In this document: positions 37,701 to 50,981 of the stretch, in pieces | How the letters are laid out: the number at the start of each line of letters is the position of its first letter | How positions within the stretch are numbered: position 1 is the stretch's first letter | Assembly (NCBI GenBank): GCA_963930655.1 | Contig: OZ005618.1 | Coordinates: 19,681,001-19,745,000, forward strand | Direction of reading: 5' to 3' | Length of the DNA stretch: 64,000 bases | Origin: Myrica gale | Lineage: Eukaryota > Streptophyta > Magnoliopsida > Fagales > Myricaceae | The notes under the pieces: generated by a model | Told to the model about the DNA's origin: nothing | Seen by the model: only the letters and a program-made list of their open reading frames with translations | Database searches by the model: none | Made by a program: the position numbers and the translations under genes

Positions 37701-39085
37701 CTCTACACGAGATTCTGTACCAACAAGCTTGTTCGAAATACTTGAGAAGTTACGACCTAATCCATAAAATATCTGTTCACTGACCTCACTGACAATCGTT
37801 GACTCCTGTCTGAACAAAAGATAGTTGTGAAGTAACTATTAATGTTATAAATATACAACAAATAAAGAGGAACTCTATAGCCTATGTTGTACCCATGCAG
37901 TTCAGCTTCTAATTAGTTTCCCACCTAACCCATCTTAACCCTTTCACATCATTCTTTGTTGGCATTTGGACTTCGCATAGCTAGCCATGGGTAAGAGGAG
38001 CTTTTTTTATATCCCTTTTCTACGTTTATTCTCTCACTTTATAGATGGCTTTTAGCTTCATCTAGAAAAAAAGTTCCTCAATTTGTTGGTCTTCATTGCT
38101 TGAGTTACTTGTTTTCTACAAAATCTACTTTAGTGATGATGAAGCCAATATTTCCTTCATAGTGAAGATAGTCTAAGCAGAAAAAGAAAAAAAATCGAAA
38201 AAGAAAAGAAACATGTCTTTCTCCTACAAATATACAAAGAAGTTCTATTTTCTTAGTGGCAAACAAATATAAGTCGTGAGACAAATGTAAAAAATTTCTT
38301 CAGAGAGGTGCTGGTAACAATTTTGAATTATTCTTCTAATTGAGACTTTGCAAAAGCTCTTCAACCAAAGTCCAAAAATCCGTAATGTTTTGCGAATTCA
38401 ATACGACGATGAAACGAAACAAAATTTGTCATTATGATCCGTGGAAGACTCAGTCAAGTTCTACAGTATGACAAAGTATATGTTAATGCCATAATTTGAA
38501 AAATTGATATATTTCCTAAGGTATCCAACTTTGCTATATTTTCACAGACAAGAAGAAAAGACTAAATATATAGATATGGTATCTGTCATGTACATGCCAT
38601 CCGGATATACGACCCACTTCTCTCAAAGCAGCTCTCCACTTCTGCATCTTCTCCATATCAACCTCGGGGTCTTCTTCATGGCCAGCAAGAGCTATTGCAA
38701 AAGCCCCGGTCTGGTTTCGTACGTCGGAGGGATCCACGTGATAGAAAATAGGCAAAATTGTGAGTGTTGTCTCTCGCATGCATTCGACGATCTTAACAAG
38801 TTCAATCAAGCACCATTTAGAGTAAGCATAGTGCTCCGAGATAACTGTGATGGCATATAGAGATTCTTATATTGCTTTGAAGAGCTCTTGAGAGATATAT
38901 TTTCCTCGCTCAATAATTTCGTCATCCTTAAAAACGACAATACCTTTTTGTTTTAAGGCAGAATATAAATGATCTGTAAAACTGTTGCGAGTGTCTTTGT
39001 CGCAAAAATTGAGGAAAACGTCGTGAGTCCATTGAGGTGTTGAAGAAGAAGATGAAGAGAATCGTTGAGTGCTAATCGATGCCAT
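34743..39085 (-). pseudogene. TIR-NBS-LRR (TNL) immune receptor gene, five exons, disabled
   Basis: Exons are 39085-38583 (TIR), 37809-36714 (NB-ARC), 36603-36271, 36182-35478 (LRR) and 35351-34743 (post-LRR). Phases agree and total 1082 codons. The TIR starts TPQWTHDVFLNF. NB-ARC motifs are [54 protein letters not shown] and MHDLLQKMGQEIV. LRRs follow (LKCFDLSGSKSL, LEHLYLSGCSRL), then a C-JID-like domain and a hydrophobic segment of about 22 residues at about 1034-1057. Such proteins sense pathogen effectors. Three lesions are visible: TAA at codon 73 (38869-38867), TAA at codon 407 (37094-37092), and an AT instead of GT at the exon 1 donor (38582-38581). An upstream in-frame ATG lies at 39115. 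Confidence 0.9.
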
Positions 39086-40189
39086 TGAAGACTTGCAAGC
39101 TTGGGGTAAGACCATGTTTAGAATATTGCAGATTTAGAACGACAAACTTGTTAAAGGTTATTGCTATATATATATATATATATTTGTGTGTGTGTGAGAC
39201 CAACGCAATCGTTGCTTTCGGCGACCCGCGTTGTAGTGAAAAGATCAGAAAGAGAGCTTTTGACAGAAAATTACCTTGGCATGAAAACGTCAAAAGTGAA
39301 TTATTTCTTGTTCACTAACCTGAATTGACCGACAGTGGGAAAGGCCAAATATTTTTCTGGCTGTTTTCAACATTAGTAGGTACCGACGTGGACTTGAGCG
39401 GTCATGTCTTGAATTCTGAGTGAGAATGCATGGAAATATGGAGCCCCCACGACGCGATAGCCTATCCATTCTCTTTTTATATAAGTTAATCTTCTGCGGA
39501 AGTCGTACACGTGAATGACTTTCTTCCCTGGTATATATAAATGCATTTAATGCTTTTCACCCTCCTGTTTCTGAATCTTATTTATAATTTCATGCCTTCA
39601 TAGATTTGGGTCTTCCGCAGCGTAATCTTGAAAATGACTCAAAATTTGAAATCAATTCTTAGTTCTGTTACTAGTCAGAATAATAGGAAGAAATGATAGC
39701 AGAGTACTCAACCAGTAAGTTTGCATTGCAGGTTTGTAGAAACTTTTGGAAGACCGGCACATTGGGGTCACTCAAGTCCACCTTGCGAACTTAATATATT
39801 TTGGTCTCTTCTGTAACGGGTTTAATCCGTCTCGTTTGATGCGTATGTCTTGGAATTGAAGCCCCACCATTCAAAACAACTCAAAATTTCCGGCCAATTT
39901 GACTATTTAACACAACCTGAATAGCCGTACACAAAACAGGCCCTTTACAAACTATTGGACTACACGTCTCAAGGCCTACACCAAAAGAATTAACTCGAAG
40001 TCCAATATTCCTAACCAGGCCCAATGGCCCCGACGAAATTGTTGGCGGCAACTTTTGGTGCCAAAATTTTTATTCATGGCGTGTGGACCTATTTTTTACA
40101 CGTCTGGACGGATTTTATAGAGAATGAAAGTGTCAAAACCCTGTGAGTTATCATTAACTCGGTATACTCTCAAATCCTCTCAAATACGA
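39086..40189. other. Upstream region of the TNL locus
   Basis: A TA microsatellite lies at about 39166-39182. A TATA-like string (minus strand, in ttatatatacc) lies near 39530-39540 and could be the TNL promoter. No other gene seen. Confidence 0.4.
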
Positions 40190-42379
40190 AAATGTACAAC
40201 TTAATCAATCAAAACATGAGCATTCCTTGCAAGCACTTTCGAACCTTGTAAAGATCAATTTTTCACTTTGAGCTCATAGGCTCCATTTCAAGGCCCTGCC
40301 TTGCCATTTTTACGTCTCCAAAGCCATCCTTGCCATTCTGCTATCATCAAAAACTTTTCACATTGCATAAATATGAACATAGCACATGCAATATTCTTCA
40401 CAAGTTATAAAAACCACACATGCAACTTCATCAACAAAATCAATGGCCAAACCGTGGCCTTCCATTCCTCCCTACACAACATATGGCCATTAATGTGGCC
40501 TACAACACAACCAAGTATCATCTTGAGCAATCAAAGATTACACAACAACATATTCTTGCAAAATAATCAAAGAAAACCTAATGCTTTCAACATGCAAATA
40601 CTCCTAGCACATAATCTCATGTCAGAAACTAGTTTTATGCATTTGATTCTTGCATTCAATGTATAAAGAATGATCTTTATTAAAACGGCAAGCAAAAACA
40701 GGCAAGAACATATTTTTTCCCAACTCAAAATGCAAGAAAACTACCCCTTACCTCAAGCTTTCTCCTCTCTTTTTTTCCTTTTTCTCCTTTTTCCCTTTTT
40801 TTCTTTCTTCTTCTTCTTCCTTCCTTCCTTCCTTCCCTTCCCTTCTCCACATTCTCCTTCTTCTTCCTCTTTGCCGACCTCTCTCTCTTCTTCTTCTATT
40901 TTTGCTCCCTTCGTTCTTTCTTCTCTTTTCCACTCTCACACCAACTCTCTTTCTTTTGTTTTCTCTTTAGCCGAATGAATGGCCAACTAACTCCCCCCCT
41001 CCCCTTTTTAGTCTAGGTTAACTACTATTTGTTTGATAGAGTTAAGGTCCAGTCCTAGGGTTAATATGATTGCAATAAAGCCATTTGTCACACATGCAAT
41101 AAATAGGTGGCATGAGGGAGAGGTTTACAAGTGTTGCACATGCACATTTTTTTTATTATAGTTATTAAAAATAACTAAGGTCCAGTACTAAAAATAATTT
41201 ACAAAGCTTAAAAATTATTTAAGACATTAGATGTTTAGGTTATCAATTCCTATTAGTTAAATAAAGAAATAATTAGGCAAAATAATTCGTAGAAATAATT
41301 GGTAGAATTTATTCGGCAAAAAGAAATTATAGACCTAAGTCACTTAATTAGAAATTAAGGCAATGAGATCATAAATTCATAAAATGAAGATATTGGTATT
41401 TCATAAAATATATCAACTTATCATATAAGCATTTTATTTAACCTTGAAAAATAAACATAAACATTAATAAGGATATTAAGAATATAAATTTTCTTATTAG
41501 CAAATTTTTGACACAAAAGGAAACAAATGGCACTTCAGTCGAGAATAGGTAAGAAATGTATTTCTTAGGAAATTTCCAAATTAAATAAAATACTGCATCT
41601 AGAAATAGAAGTCAAACTTCTAGATTAAAGTTGCAATTTATAGAAAACTAAAGAAAACAACAACAAAATTAACTAAATCATTAAACAGAATATTTATTAA
41701 TGAAATTTCACTAACTAAAAATTTAAAGAGCTAGTACATAACAACATAGGGCTGCAGGACCGGAAATCCAGTCTCGTTTTTGTATTGGAATGCGGTCGGA
41801 TAGGATTTTTGGTCCTACTAATATAGAGGATCGTACCACTTATATGTGGTCCGGTCCGGTCTAGTAGAAAGCAGTCCTATTTGGACCACTTAAATGGTCT
41901 AGACCGGTTTTATTTTTTTAAAAATAAAAAAAAACATTTTTTTATTTTAATGAATGCACACTGGTAGAGGCACTGCTCAGAGCTTCTGCGCTGTGAGCCT
42001 CTGCACAGAAGCTCGCGCAGTGCTTGGGCAGAGCTTCTGCGCAGTAGGCTCTGTTACTATGCAATATATACTTTTATTTTTGAAAAAAATATGAATGCGG
42101 TCTGGTCCGCTCTGGACCAGTTGCTAAAAATCTTAGACCGGACCGGATCGGATTCATCTGATAATAAACACAAAATCGGTTCGGTTTTGTGGTCTGGTCC
42201 GGTTTTGTTCAGCCCTATAACAATAGTTTCAATTAAAGGGGTAATAATAACATTTCGTAAAATATTAGGACTTAAAGATAATCTATAATTAAGTTTAATA
42301 ATTTCAGAATCTTCAGAAAAATATCTCACTTTCACTAATTAAGAAAATTGTAGGAAAAATAAATGGGAGGGGTATTACA
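40190..42379 (-). mobile_element. Ty3/gypsy-type LTR, copy B, minus orientation
   Basis: Bases 40190-40895 match copy A at 32657-33555, minus its inserted solo LTR. The far end at 42369-42379 is ggggtattaca, which on the minus strand reads TGTAATACCCC, a typical LTR start. A hAT MITE (41747-42217) is nested inside. Open frames in the pyrimidine-rich block at 40750-40950 are artefacts of low complexity. Confidence 0.6.
41747..42217. mobile_element. Non-autonomous hAT element (MITE), 471 bp
   Basis: The ends tagggctg and cagcccta form inverted repeats. They are flanked by 8-bp direct repeats with one difference (taacaaca at 41739-41746, taacaata at 42218-42225), the target-site length of hAT elements. 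The interior has repeated accgga/tccggt motifs near each end and a GC-rich palindromic centre built on agcttctgcgc at 41970-42040. It has no coding capacity. Confidence 0.85.
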
Positions 42380-42639
42380 GTCCCCCATGCAGATTTTGGC
42401 CAATAGTGTCTTCCTTCCGTTTCTGCCCCTAACTCGGTTTTACCGTGATCTTGTGTTGCTGGCTATCACCCACCATCGCTCAGAATAATCCCTCACCCTT
42501 AGATGATGACGACTGAGCAATTGGCCGATCATTAGTAGCATTAAGGCTCATTTGTTGCACTTTATTCAATGACTCTTTAATTAGGACCAGTAAAAATTCG
42601 GTAACCTACTGATTCAGCACGCATAACTACACATATTGA
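42380..42639. other. Non-coding spacer
   Basis: No supported feature. Confidence 0.4.
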
Positions 42640-43150
42640 TCATGAGTTGCTCGATCCTCTGACTAGCGAGAACAAAAATTATTAGTATGACCCAAACGAT
42701 CACAGTTGAAACAAAACTCAAAATGTCCTCATATTTAAACTAAATCCATAACGGTGGTTTCCTCGCTCTGGGTTGAAAAAATCCTAGCAGGAGGGGTTGC
42801 GAGGTATACACCTACACTTGAACCCGAATAAATTTTGCTAGCCAAACACTCATTTTTTTTACCAAAAAATCCACTTCCAGAAACAAGCCCCATCCTCCGA
42901 CTAGCCTGCTCCGTTTCCTCCTTGGTAGAGAACTTGAGGGGAAGACCATGCATTTGAACCCAGACCCAAGAACTAATAAGATCAATCTCATCTATGGTTA
43001 CACTAGTCTCCCATTGCTTCTGGACAAGAAGGCATCCCTTGAAGTTCTAGGGGCTCTAGTTTAGAATCCAGTCATGGTATTGGGAGGAAGGAAAACTAAA
43101 GATGAAGCGGTTCCCCTCCAACTCCTCAATCTCTAGCTAGCTGGGGAGTG
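42640..43150 (-). pseudogene. LINE ORF1-like fragment: DUF4283 plus CCHC zinc knuckle
   Basis: Minus-strand frames read ISSWVWVQMHGLPLKFSTKE near 42980-42920, typical of DUF4283 in plant LINE ORF1-like proteins. Further on comes a zinc knuckle CFNCDRLGHTNNFC near 42700 (CX2CX4HX4C). Stops and frameshifts break it. It abuts the CACTA element and has no linked reverse transcriptase. Confidence 0.65.
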
Positions 43151-45099
43151 AAGTGCCAGAAATGAAAGAGAGGGATGCGAACACACATCTTTTTAAGAAC
43201 TCTCTTTCTTGTAGACTTTGACTAAATCACTACAACATAATGTGTCTTGGGTGTCAAACTTTTTTGTCACCAAAAGTCAAATTTTTGTCAACCAAAGTTT
43301 TTTGCCACCCAGTTTGATAGGAGAAGCATGTCACCCTTGTTTTTAGGTGACAATTTGTGAGGTTCCTCAGGAAATAGCGTCCCGGCGCTAACATATAAGG
43401 TGCAGACGGTTTTCATTTCGTGTGACAAATATAAATATATCACGGATTTCTTTTTTTTTTTATGTTCGCATGTCCCGTGTGAACGTCAAAGTATTACATG
43501 ACAAAATCAATTTCGTCATGGAAACCAATGCGTATGTCTCAAATACCTATTTGCACGGAGTGAATTTCTGTGTCAAAATGTAATTTTGTAAGCAGATTCA
43601 TCGTATGCACGCTAACAAACAATATGTGTTTATTGTTTTATACTAAGAAAAAGAAATTGCCAGGAATATATTGTGCGAACGACCACAAAACGTGCGGACG
43701 ATGCTTAAATAAGGACGTGAGGACTATTGAGTTGAGTTCGGATGTTTTGTAATGGTAATACGTGCGGATGTTTATTTAATGCATGCGTACGTGTAACATA
43801 TCAGCGAACGTCCAGACATTATCAAAGACTAGTCTGAATTACGACAACGAACTGGCTCATCAATATCTTGTTCGACAACGTCGCTTAGTAAACAATTCCA
43901 TCCATATAGCATTCAGCTCCTCCGTCACAGCCCTCTCCGACAAAGCAAACTAGTCTCCAGATCGGCGAAGTGGGTGTGAAAATCCTTATACAACATATGT
44001 GTCGGCATAACCATCGTTCAAATACTCTCCTTCAGCACCACTATCGGCTCGTCCGCCTAAGCTAGTAGCTTAGTCTGTGCCCCGACGTTGGTGATACTTT
44101 TCTCAGAGCGATCCATGGCCAACCTAACAAAAAAAATGTTCAAATATCAACAAAAACCGATCAATGAACAGATCAACATTTATATACATTACGGATAGTC
44201 TAATCACAAACTGTCCATAATTTGGCCAATTCGGGAATTAACAAAATAAATATAAAATAAACTTCACGTAAAACCGTTCAGACGGATTAATAGTCGTCCG
44301 CACTACAACAAACGAAAAGATGTTGTTTCGTTAAGAAACGTCCGCACGCCATGCAGGACGTTCAAACAGTTTTAATTGTAAGATTACCGTTCGGACGTCT
44401 ACAGTAAATGTTCGGATTGTTATTGTCGAAGAACAGACCCTTCCACAATCAGACGTCCACCGACCACTTTAATCACAAAAACAACCATTTTACAACACCA
44501 TTTTTGCACCCAATCAATACCAAACATTTTTCTAAGCTACCAAAAGCATTAAACAATCAACAATCAAGTTTCCAAATCCCAAATATTTGCTCCAATCCAT
44601 CCAAAGTTACCAAAAGCATAAAACAACGTACTTTTACTAAAAACCCACAAAACCGTAAAACATTGTACCTCTTAAAGTTTCCAAATCCCAAATATTTGCT
44701 CCAATCCATCCAAAGTTTGAGCAATCTATGCTTGACCCTCCTCCTCAATGATTCAAATGACTCTCCAAGAAGAAATCTGAGCTAAGACAAATTGGAGAGG
44801 ATTTTTATCAGTTTTTTAGAGAGTTGCAAAATGACCATACAGTTTCTAGGTTCGGCCTTTTAACTCCTCGACATTACGTCCGGATAGGTTGATAGGTTTG
44901 CCTAAAATCTTTTGTGTGAAAATTTACCACCGAGAATTTCGAGGCCTTTTGGACTGTTATCCAAAATTTCGTAGGCGTCCAGACGTTTTGCAAATTAAAT
45001 TCAATAAATTTTTCGAACATGCCAACAACACCGTTCTACATCCAACCCCACGACGTCATATTAGAAAATGAACGTCTGGATGCCTCATTTAGAATGTAG

Positions 45100-46889
45100 G
45101 AAACCGTTTTTTGTTAAATAAACGACATCTTTTATTCAACAAAAAACCTGCGAACAGTTAAATTACATCCGAACGCTACCTAGATAAGTAAATAAATTAC
45201 TTATATATTAGAGACTTATAGTTTTCTATATATAGTTCAATAAGTTTGATACTACATTTATTAATTATACAACTAAATGTCAGTTGTTTTTTTGGTAAAT
45301 AACGAGGAGCTTTAATGCAACGGCCTATGCAATAGAAACAACTGTCGACGTTAAGAGATTCATTTTTCTAGCTCTAGACCACAGTGCCATGCATTAAATT
45401 GATAGGTCTCTTTTGAGAGCAACAGGTCCACGTCAACTTTTCTATCTTGTAGCCTCTTTGGAACAACTTCTTGTCGCATGGCTTATGTACATGCTGATGT
45501 AACATATTACGAACAGAGTATTGAGTTTCGGCGCATAAATTTTAATTTTTAATAGTTTAGAAATTTAATTTTCAGTCCTCACGTTTTACTCTCTTTTATT
45601 AAATAGTTATTAAAATTTTAAAAAATTAATTACTGAATTTTTAATCTCTTAAAAATTTATTCCGGATGTTTACGAAATAAATACAATAAATGGCAATCAA
45701 GCAAGAAAAAAATATTAAAACTTTTGAAATAAAGCAAAACTTCACAAAACATTAACCTTACAAGCTTTCCATTTCTCAGAGAATGAAGGAAGATTATCTT
45801 GAATAAATGTGTATTTTTAAGATTTTATTAGATTTATCATAAATAATTATATATATATATATATTTTTTATATACTTCAATAATTTTGATACTACATTTA
45901 TTAATTATTCATTTCTTATAAATTAATTATTTATGTATTTCATCTTAAACTTTAACGTAAGATTATTGTTATAGTTAATAACAATCTAAGTAATAGATCA
46001 TGAACATTACATTTGAATTATTAACATATCCAAACCATCAACGGTAAATATTAAACAATAATAAAAAAGATAAATAATAACTATCATGAAACAAAATCAA
46101 CGTAAATATTCAAAATATAAACCCAACATGAATATCCAAAACAAAAATAAAATATGAAAATAAATGTCTAAAATAATAAGGTGAGTGAAAATCAGGGCAA
46201 GTTCCAGACAAATGGTGCATATAATACAAGTTCAAAACGAAGAGATATACATTATTCACTTGGATTATATAAAACAAAGGGAGTGGAGGACTTTGTATTC
46301 TAACATAAAAGCAACAGTTATAGCTGTGGTTGTTTCTCTTTAATATTCTAACCCTTTCATTTACGGGAAATGGAAACCACCAAAATTAAGCAAGAGATTT
46401 CCATTTAAATAAAGAAAAATATCCTCAAAAAAAGTGAAAATATCGATTACAATACAAGAAAACCCTGCTTGAGAATGCCTATAAAATTTTCTATCAAAAC
46501 AGCCTAACTGACGACAAATGAGATGCAACATTAGTTTCCATACAAGCAAACATAGAAATAATTTATAGATTTGTCACTTCCTTCTTTTTAGGCGATAAGT
46601 TTATTTTATATAAGTAAAGGTTGCTTATGTATTGAATATTATTAATATATATTCAATTTATTGTTGCTTTAATTTCCTATTTTGGCATAACTAGAAAGCG
46701 GAATCAAAATGGGTACATTAATTTGATATGGGCAATTTTCGTCTGTCTTAACGATAATTTCAACCGGGGGCGAGGATTGAAGATTTTTGAAACTTAAGGG
46801 TCGCAAAACTCCGTTTTTGAAATAGATGATACTGGTTTGATTTTGCCCAAAAATTTGGGGCTAACTATGAATTTACCCTTGAAAGAAAC
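45100..46889. other. AT-rich interior of the CACTA element
   Basis: No coding sequence was recognised. An AT microsatellite lies at about 45850-45865. Confidence 0.5.
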
Positions 46890-47720
46890 TCTTAATCATG
46901 CTATGGACCGAGCTGACTAGGTGTTCCTCCACTTCCTACTACTGTACGGGAGCAGGAGCCCACTGGCCACTGTTGCTGCCTAAGCTATGCCTCGAAACAG
47001 CTCAAAGTTGTCAGATAGATGAGACCGATAGACGCCTTCCTTTCCTCGTACGGACCATCCATGCAACACATACTATGAAAGAATTATGTCAATAGTAGAC
47101 CGTACGACAATGCAACTGCAGAAGTGATCTTCGCCTCAGACCAAAGACTCGGGAAGATGTACAGGGGAAGATCTACAACATATCCTCTAGTCACAACCAG
47201 CATCATCTCGCCTCTCATAATAGGGCACTATGTCGTGTGAACTTCGGCTCGATGTCATAGGTGAAAATGAGGTACATAACATGCTAGTAGGGGGAGCATG
47301 CACTTCTGCTTGACGAAGGGTCCGACCAGCACCACGTTTTAGCTTGTGAAAGTACGAAAGATGTCTTCTGCATCAGGCTTGTTCATCATCTCCACTGTTG
47401 GGTATGCTCTAATTGGCCTCCGCAACCCCCATAAATGCCGTTAGGATGTATGGTGAAAACTAAAAGGTCACCTCGCGTACAGTGACGATCCATAACATTG
47501 CTTCAATATCTTCAACGTTCAGCAGTGCAACGTAAAACTTCCGGACCAGATCTACATAGGCTATGTCATCTCTCTTCAGATACCCAATCCAACCCTTGTC
47601 GTCCATAATGTGGCCAATACTCCGACCCATATACTTTAGCTCCTCGAAATCAACAACGGAGTTCTCACGCTCTACAACAACTGATCGGCTGAGCATCTCA
47701 ACCTGCTGATGCTTCAGCTA
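46890..47720 (-). pseudogene. Remnant of a plant transposon-associated ORF inside the CACTA element
   Basis: The minus strand has a 78-codon open frame with YVDLVRKFYVALLNVEDIEA, followed by broken frames with PIMRGEMMLVVTRGYVVDLP near 47220. The pattern recalls the 'putative plant transposon protein' family found inside plant transposons. Stops and frameshifts are frequent. The assignment is tentative and no catalytic motif can be named. Confidence 0.4.
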
Positions 47721-49589
47721 CTCCTCTCGCATCATATAATCCTCCGAACTCTCGGGATCATGCTGCGTAGAGGTCTCGGCAACTGAGGAAGATGAGGAAC
47801 GGTGGTGTTTAGATATTTTTTTAAACTGCAAAATAAGAAAAAACCAATAAACCGTCAATTAAAATTACCTGCACAGTCGTACACAACGTCCGCACAGACC
47901 TCAAAATGATGTAGTCTAATTCAAACCAGCATTCGGACGCATCTATAGTGAGTCCGAATGTCTAATGAAACAACCTAGATTTAGGAAAAAGACGTGTGTA
48001 TGGTAAGAAAATAGTCCGCAACAAAATAATCATAAAAATAAATTTTTAACATGTATATATATACTAGCCAAAAAGACAGCCTATAATGAAAAAACATTCG
48101 CATGCACAAATCACTCGTCCGAGCGGGTAATAAAATGAAAAAGTTTTAAGAAAGAGGCGTGTGCACGCTAATACAACCGTTCGAAACCAATAACTCCTTA
48201 AAAATTCTTATTTTTAAAATGTGTATACATACTAAGTAAAACGACAGTGTATAACAAAAAGTCATACGCACTCAAAACAAGTCATCCGAACATGAAACAA
48301 AACGACCTAGCTTAATGAATAGACGTGCGTACGCTAGGAAAATCGCCTGCAACAAATTACTCCTAAAAACTCAAATTTTTAAGATGTTTATATATCCTAA
48401 ACAAAACAACAACATCTAAAATCCTAACGTCTACACGCTTATATGTACCATCCGCACAGACGTTTGAAAACGAAAATGTTTGGAAAAGTAACCATAGATA
48501 ATTGAAAACTATTTGTCTAGAAGACTTCGAACCGTCCGAACGTGTTAGGGGGAAGAAGACCAAGTTGAATCAGCCATGGTCGGCCTCTCCCCCGGCTCTA
48601 AAACTGCCTCAAACCAATACCAAACATTACAAAATTATAGCCTAAACAATCCTACAACATTAGACAATCTATATCAACACAAAGATCAAAAATCTAATAT
48701 AACATTTTCTACATAAATAATGTTAATAGCTTGATTTTTAAATTAAAAAAAGCAATAAAGACATGAGTAATGTACCTGGATAGAAAGAAATCCACGAAAT
48801 AGGACTGAAGAGCTAGATTTTAAACTCTAAATGTGAATGTACCTCTGTGAGAAAGGAGAGAAAAAGGGTGTAATGGGGTTAAAATGTCGTTCAAATAGCT
48901 TCTATTCGTTTTTAAAATCCTTCCACACTATTCGGACGAGCTGTTCATTCCGTGAAGACGTTTTCGTTTTCCACGTGGACCAATCAGATTCCTAAGCACT
49001 AAATTCCAAATCGTGAAACGGTTACATAAAATCTTCTTGAAATAATGGCATTCAGACGTGATGGGTCCGTGCGGACAGGAAGACAACATGAACGTGCAAC
49101 ATGGAGTACCAGTATTAATCGAAATTATACCCATATGCGTCTGTATAGGATTTAACCGTGCGGAGTTCTCCACAGTCGTCTAACATAGATGCGTGTCAAT
49201 CATGCCTGGATAGTCTCATTTGTGCGGACGGTTATGTCAGACCGTGCAAAAGATTGCAGCTTTTGTGAAGATCTAAATTGAGTTACTGACGGGTGACAAC
49301 GGTATTTTGTCGCTCGAACCATGGGAACACAGTTTTGCGTAATGTTCGAACGCGTTCGTAGATGCTGACAGATGTTTTAAGTCACTAATATCTGACGTTT
49401 TGGCTTTTGTCAACCTTGAATACCGTGCGGACGTGGTTTATGGACGTCCAGACGGTTTTGTATTTCCTAGCACACCTTGGTTAACAAAATTTTTACTTTG
49501 ACACGGAAGGGCATGATTTGGTGACAAAATTTGTTTTGATATCCGGAAGTTTGACACCTAAGGTCAATTTTCTTGTACTGAATGTTTGC

Positions 49590-49860
49590 CGAAAGAAAAA
49601 TTTTCAATTATAACTAAATATTAAAATTTCAAAATTTTAAATCAATTTTTTATTTTTTTACACAAACTTCTAACTTTTTCATAAAAGAAAATTATATCAA
49701 ATTTTCTATATCCTTATTTTTTTAACAACTCTAATAAAAATCTTTTTATAATCAAACAATTTAAAAAAAAAAATTCACCAACTTTTTACAAACTCCCATA
49801 AAAAAATTAGAAATCTTAAAAAATTTTGCTTCCCAAAATTCACTCAACTCAACTTCCCTT
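49590..49860. mobile_element. AT-rich MITE-like element
   Basis: The left end aatgtttgccgaaagaaaaa and the right end, read inverted as ttttgggaagcaaaa, form imperfect inverted repeats. The interior consists of phrases shared with 13245-13590, 16110-16260 and 50982-51370. It directly follows the CACTA target duplication. Confidence 0.45.
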
Positions 49861-50014
49861 TTCTCATGTTAAAAACATGGGGAGCAGGAAAGGACTATGA
49901 CATGCATATTTTAGGCAAGTTGTGGGACATGCCACAAAATCAAGTGGATGAATTGGACCCACAAATTAACTAAAATTCACCGTTTTCTACCATCCTCTTC
50001 GTCTTTTTTTCTAA

Positions 50015-50845
50015 GCAATGGTAGGGTTCATTTCATAGTGGGGAGAAATAGCAGCTGCTGAGTACATATCCTCTAGGGCCAATTTCATTTAAATGGGGAA
50101 CATAGGCCCCTACAACAATATCAAGGGCCCAAAGGGCAAAAAAACATAAGGCCTTAATGGCCACAAACTCGTGGACCATATAGGTCCCTACACAACTGGC
50201 TACAAAGACCTCACCAAACGGGGTCAAAAGGCCCACAAACCCAACCCGGATCTACAGACCCGCGGTACATTGAATCCACACCGTGGTCGGCGGTTTTCGT
50301 CGCCGGAGGAGGAGGTGATCGTGAAGCTTGATCCCACTTTCCCGAAGGAGCGTCCACACCAAGCAAGGGCACAAAGAGGTGAACCCCGACCAAAAATGGA
50401 TGAAAAAGGGCAGTGGCCCAAAAAAGATTACGCGCGTCAGATCCACTTGCCCTCAGAGTGGCACGTGGGGAGCCTGGCGACGGAGCCATGCTGTCGGAGG
50501 TAGTCAATGCCATAGATCCGGGGCCACTGATGCCAGCCATATGGCGCTTGTCCACCGGTAGGCTCCTGGTTGTGGTGGTCGTCGCCCTTCCTTCCCTAAA
50601 ACAAAAACCCAAAACGAAGTAAGAACCAACCACCATTTTTGAACCAAGAACTAACAAGAGACTAGAGCTAGGCAACTCCTAGCCCGCCGATGGTTGGCCA
50701 AGAGGTGGGCAGATGGGAGAAGGAGGAACTCCTTCGTCACCCAAGTGAAAGGGGTATGGTGAGAGGAAGGGAGTCTAGAAAGAAGGGGGATCCTCTCTGT
50801 CTAGACTTACGAGTTACGAGCTAAAAGGACCTTCATCCTCTTCAT
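50015..50845. mobile_element. GC-richer insert in PDR upstream copy 2
   Basis: This block has no counterpart in copy 1, where the flanking sequences are contiguous. It is GC-richer than its surroundings and has overlapping open frames on both strands of up to 154 codons, none recognisable. It is probably a transposon or captured fragment; the family is unknown. Confidence 0.4.
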
Positions 50846-50981
50846 GTTTCACTGTCGTGGTATCTGATGCTATAGAAACTCTGCAAAAATATATCAAATA
50901 TATATTTAATTTTCTTTTCCACCTTTGACTTTTTGGAAGGCGTTGAAAAGAGCTTACTTTTGCTCCTCCATCCATACTTAG

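Larger units (their letters stand above)
43228..49580. mobile_element. CACTA (EnSpm-type) transposon, about 6.35 kb
   Basis: The left end is CACTACAACATAATG; the right end, read inverted, is CAGTACAAGAAAATT. Both then share aGGTGTCAAACTT-type sequence (the left reads gggtgtcaaactt). Flanking 3-bp direct repeats AAT (43225-43227 and 49581-49583) fit CACTA target duplication. The sub-terminal regions (about 43400-44450 and 47880-49480) contain many copies of a cgtccgcac/gtgcggacg motif in both orientations, a known CACTA trait. No intact transposase is present, so the element is non-autonomous or decayed. A duplicated phrase (gtttccaaatcccaaatatt) lies near 44568 and 44678. Confidence 0.85.

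Noticed and set aside
38867..39085. A stand-alone 72-residue TIR protein from TNL exon 1
   Set aside because: The frame stops before the second half of the TIR domain, which holds the WC-L-ELVK region, so a working TIR-only product is unlikely.
40748..40978. Lysine/arginine-rich and serine/phenylalanine-rich frames
   Set aside because: Low-complexity pyrimidine tract within a gypsy-type LTR.
44408..44785. 125-codon frame in the CACTA element
   Set aside because: It is asparagine/serine-rich low-complexity sequence with an internal duplicated phrase and no known domain.
50171..50675. Overlapping open frames of 65-154 codons on both strands
   Set aside because: They occur in a GC-richer insert where long chance frames are expected; no domain is recognised.
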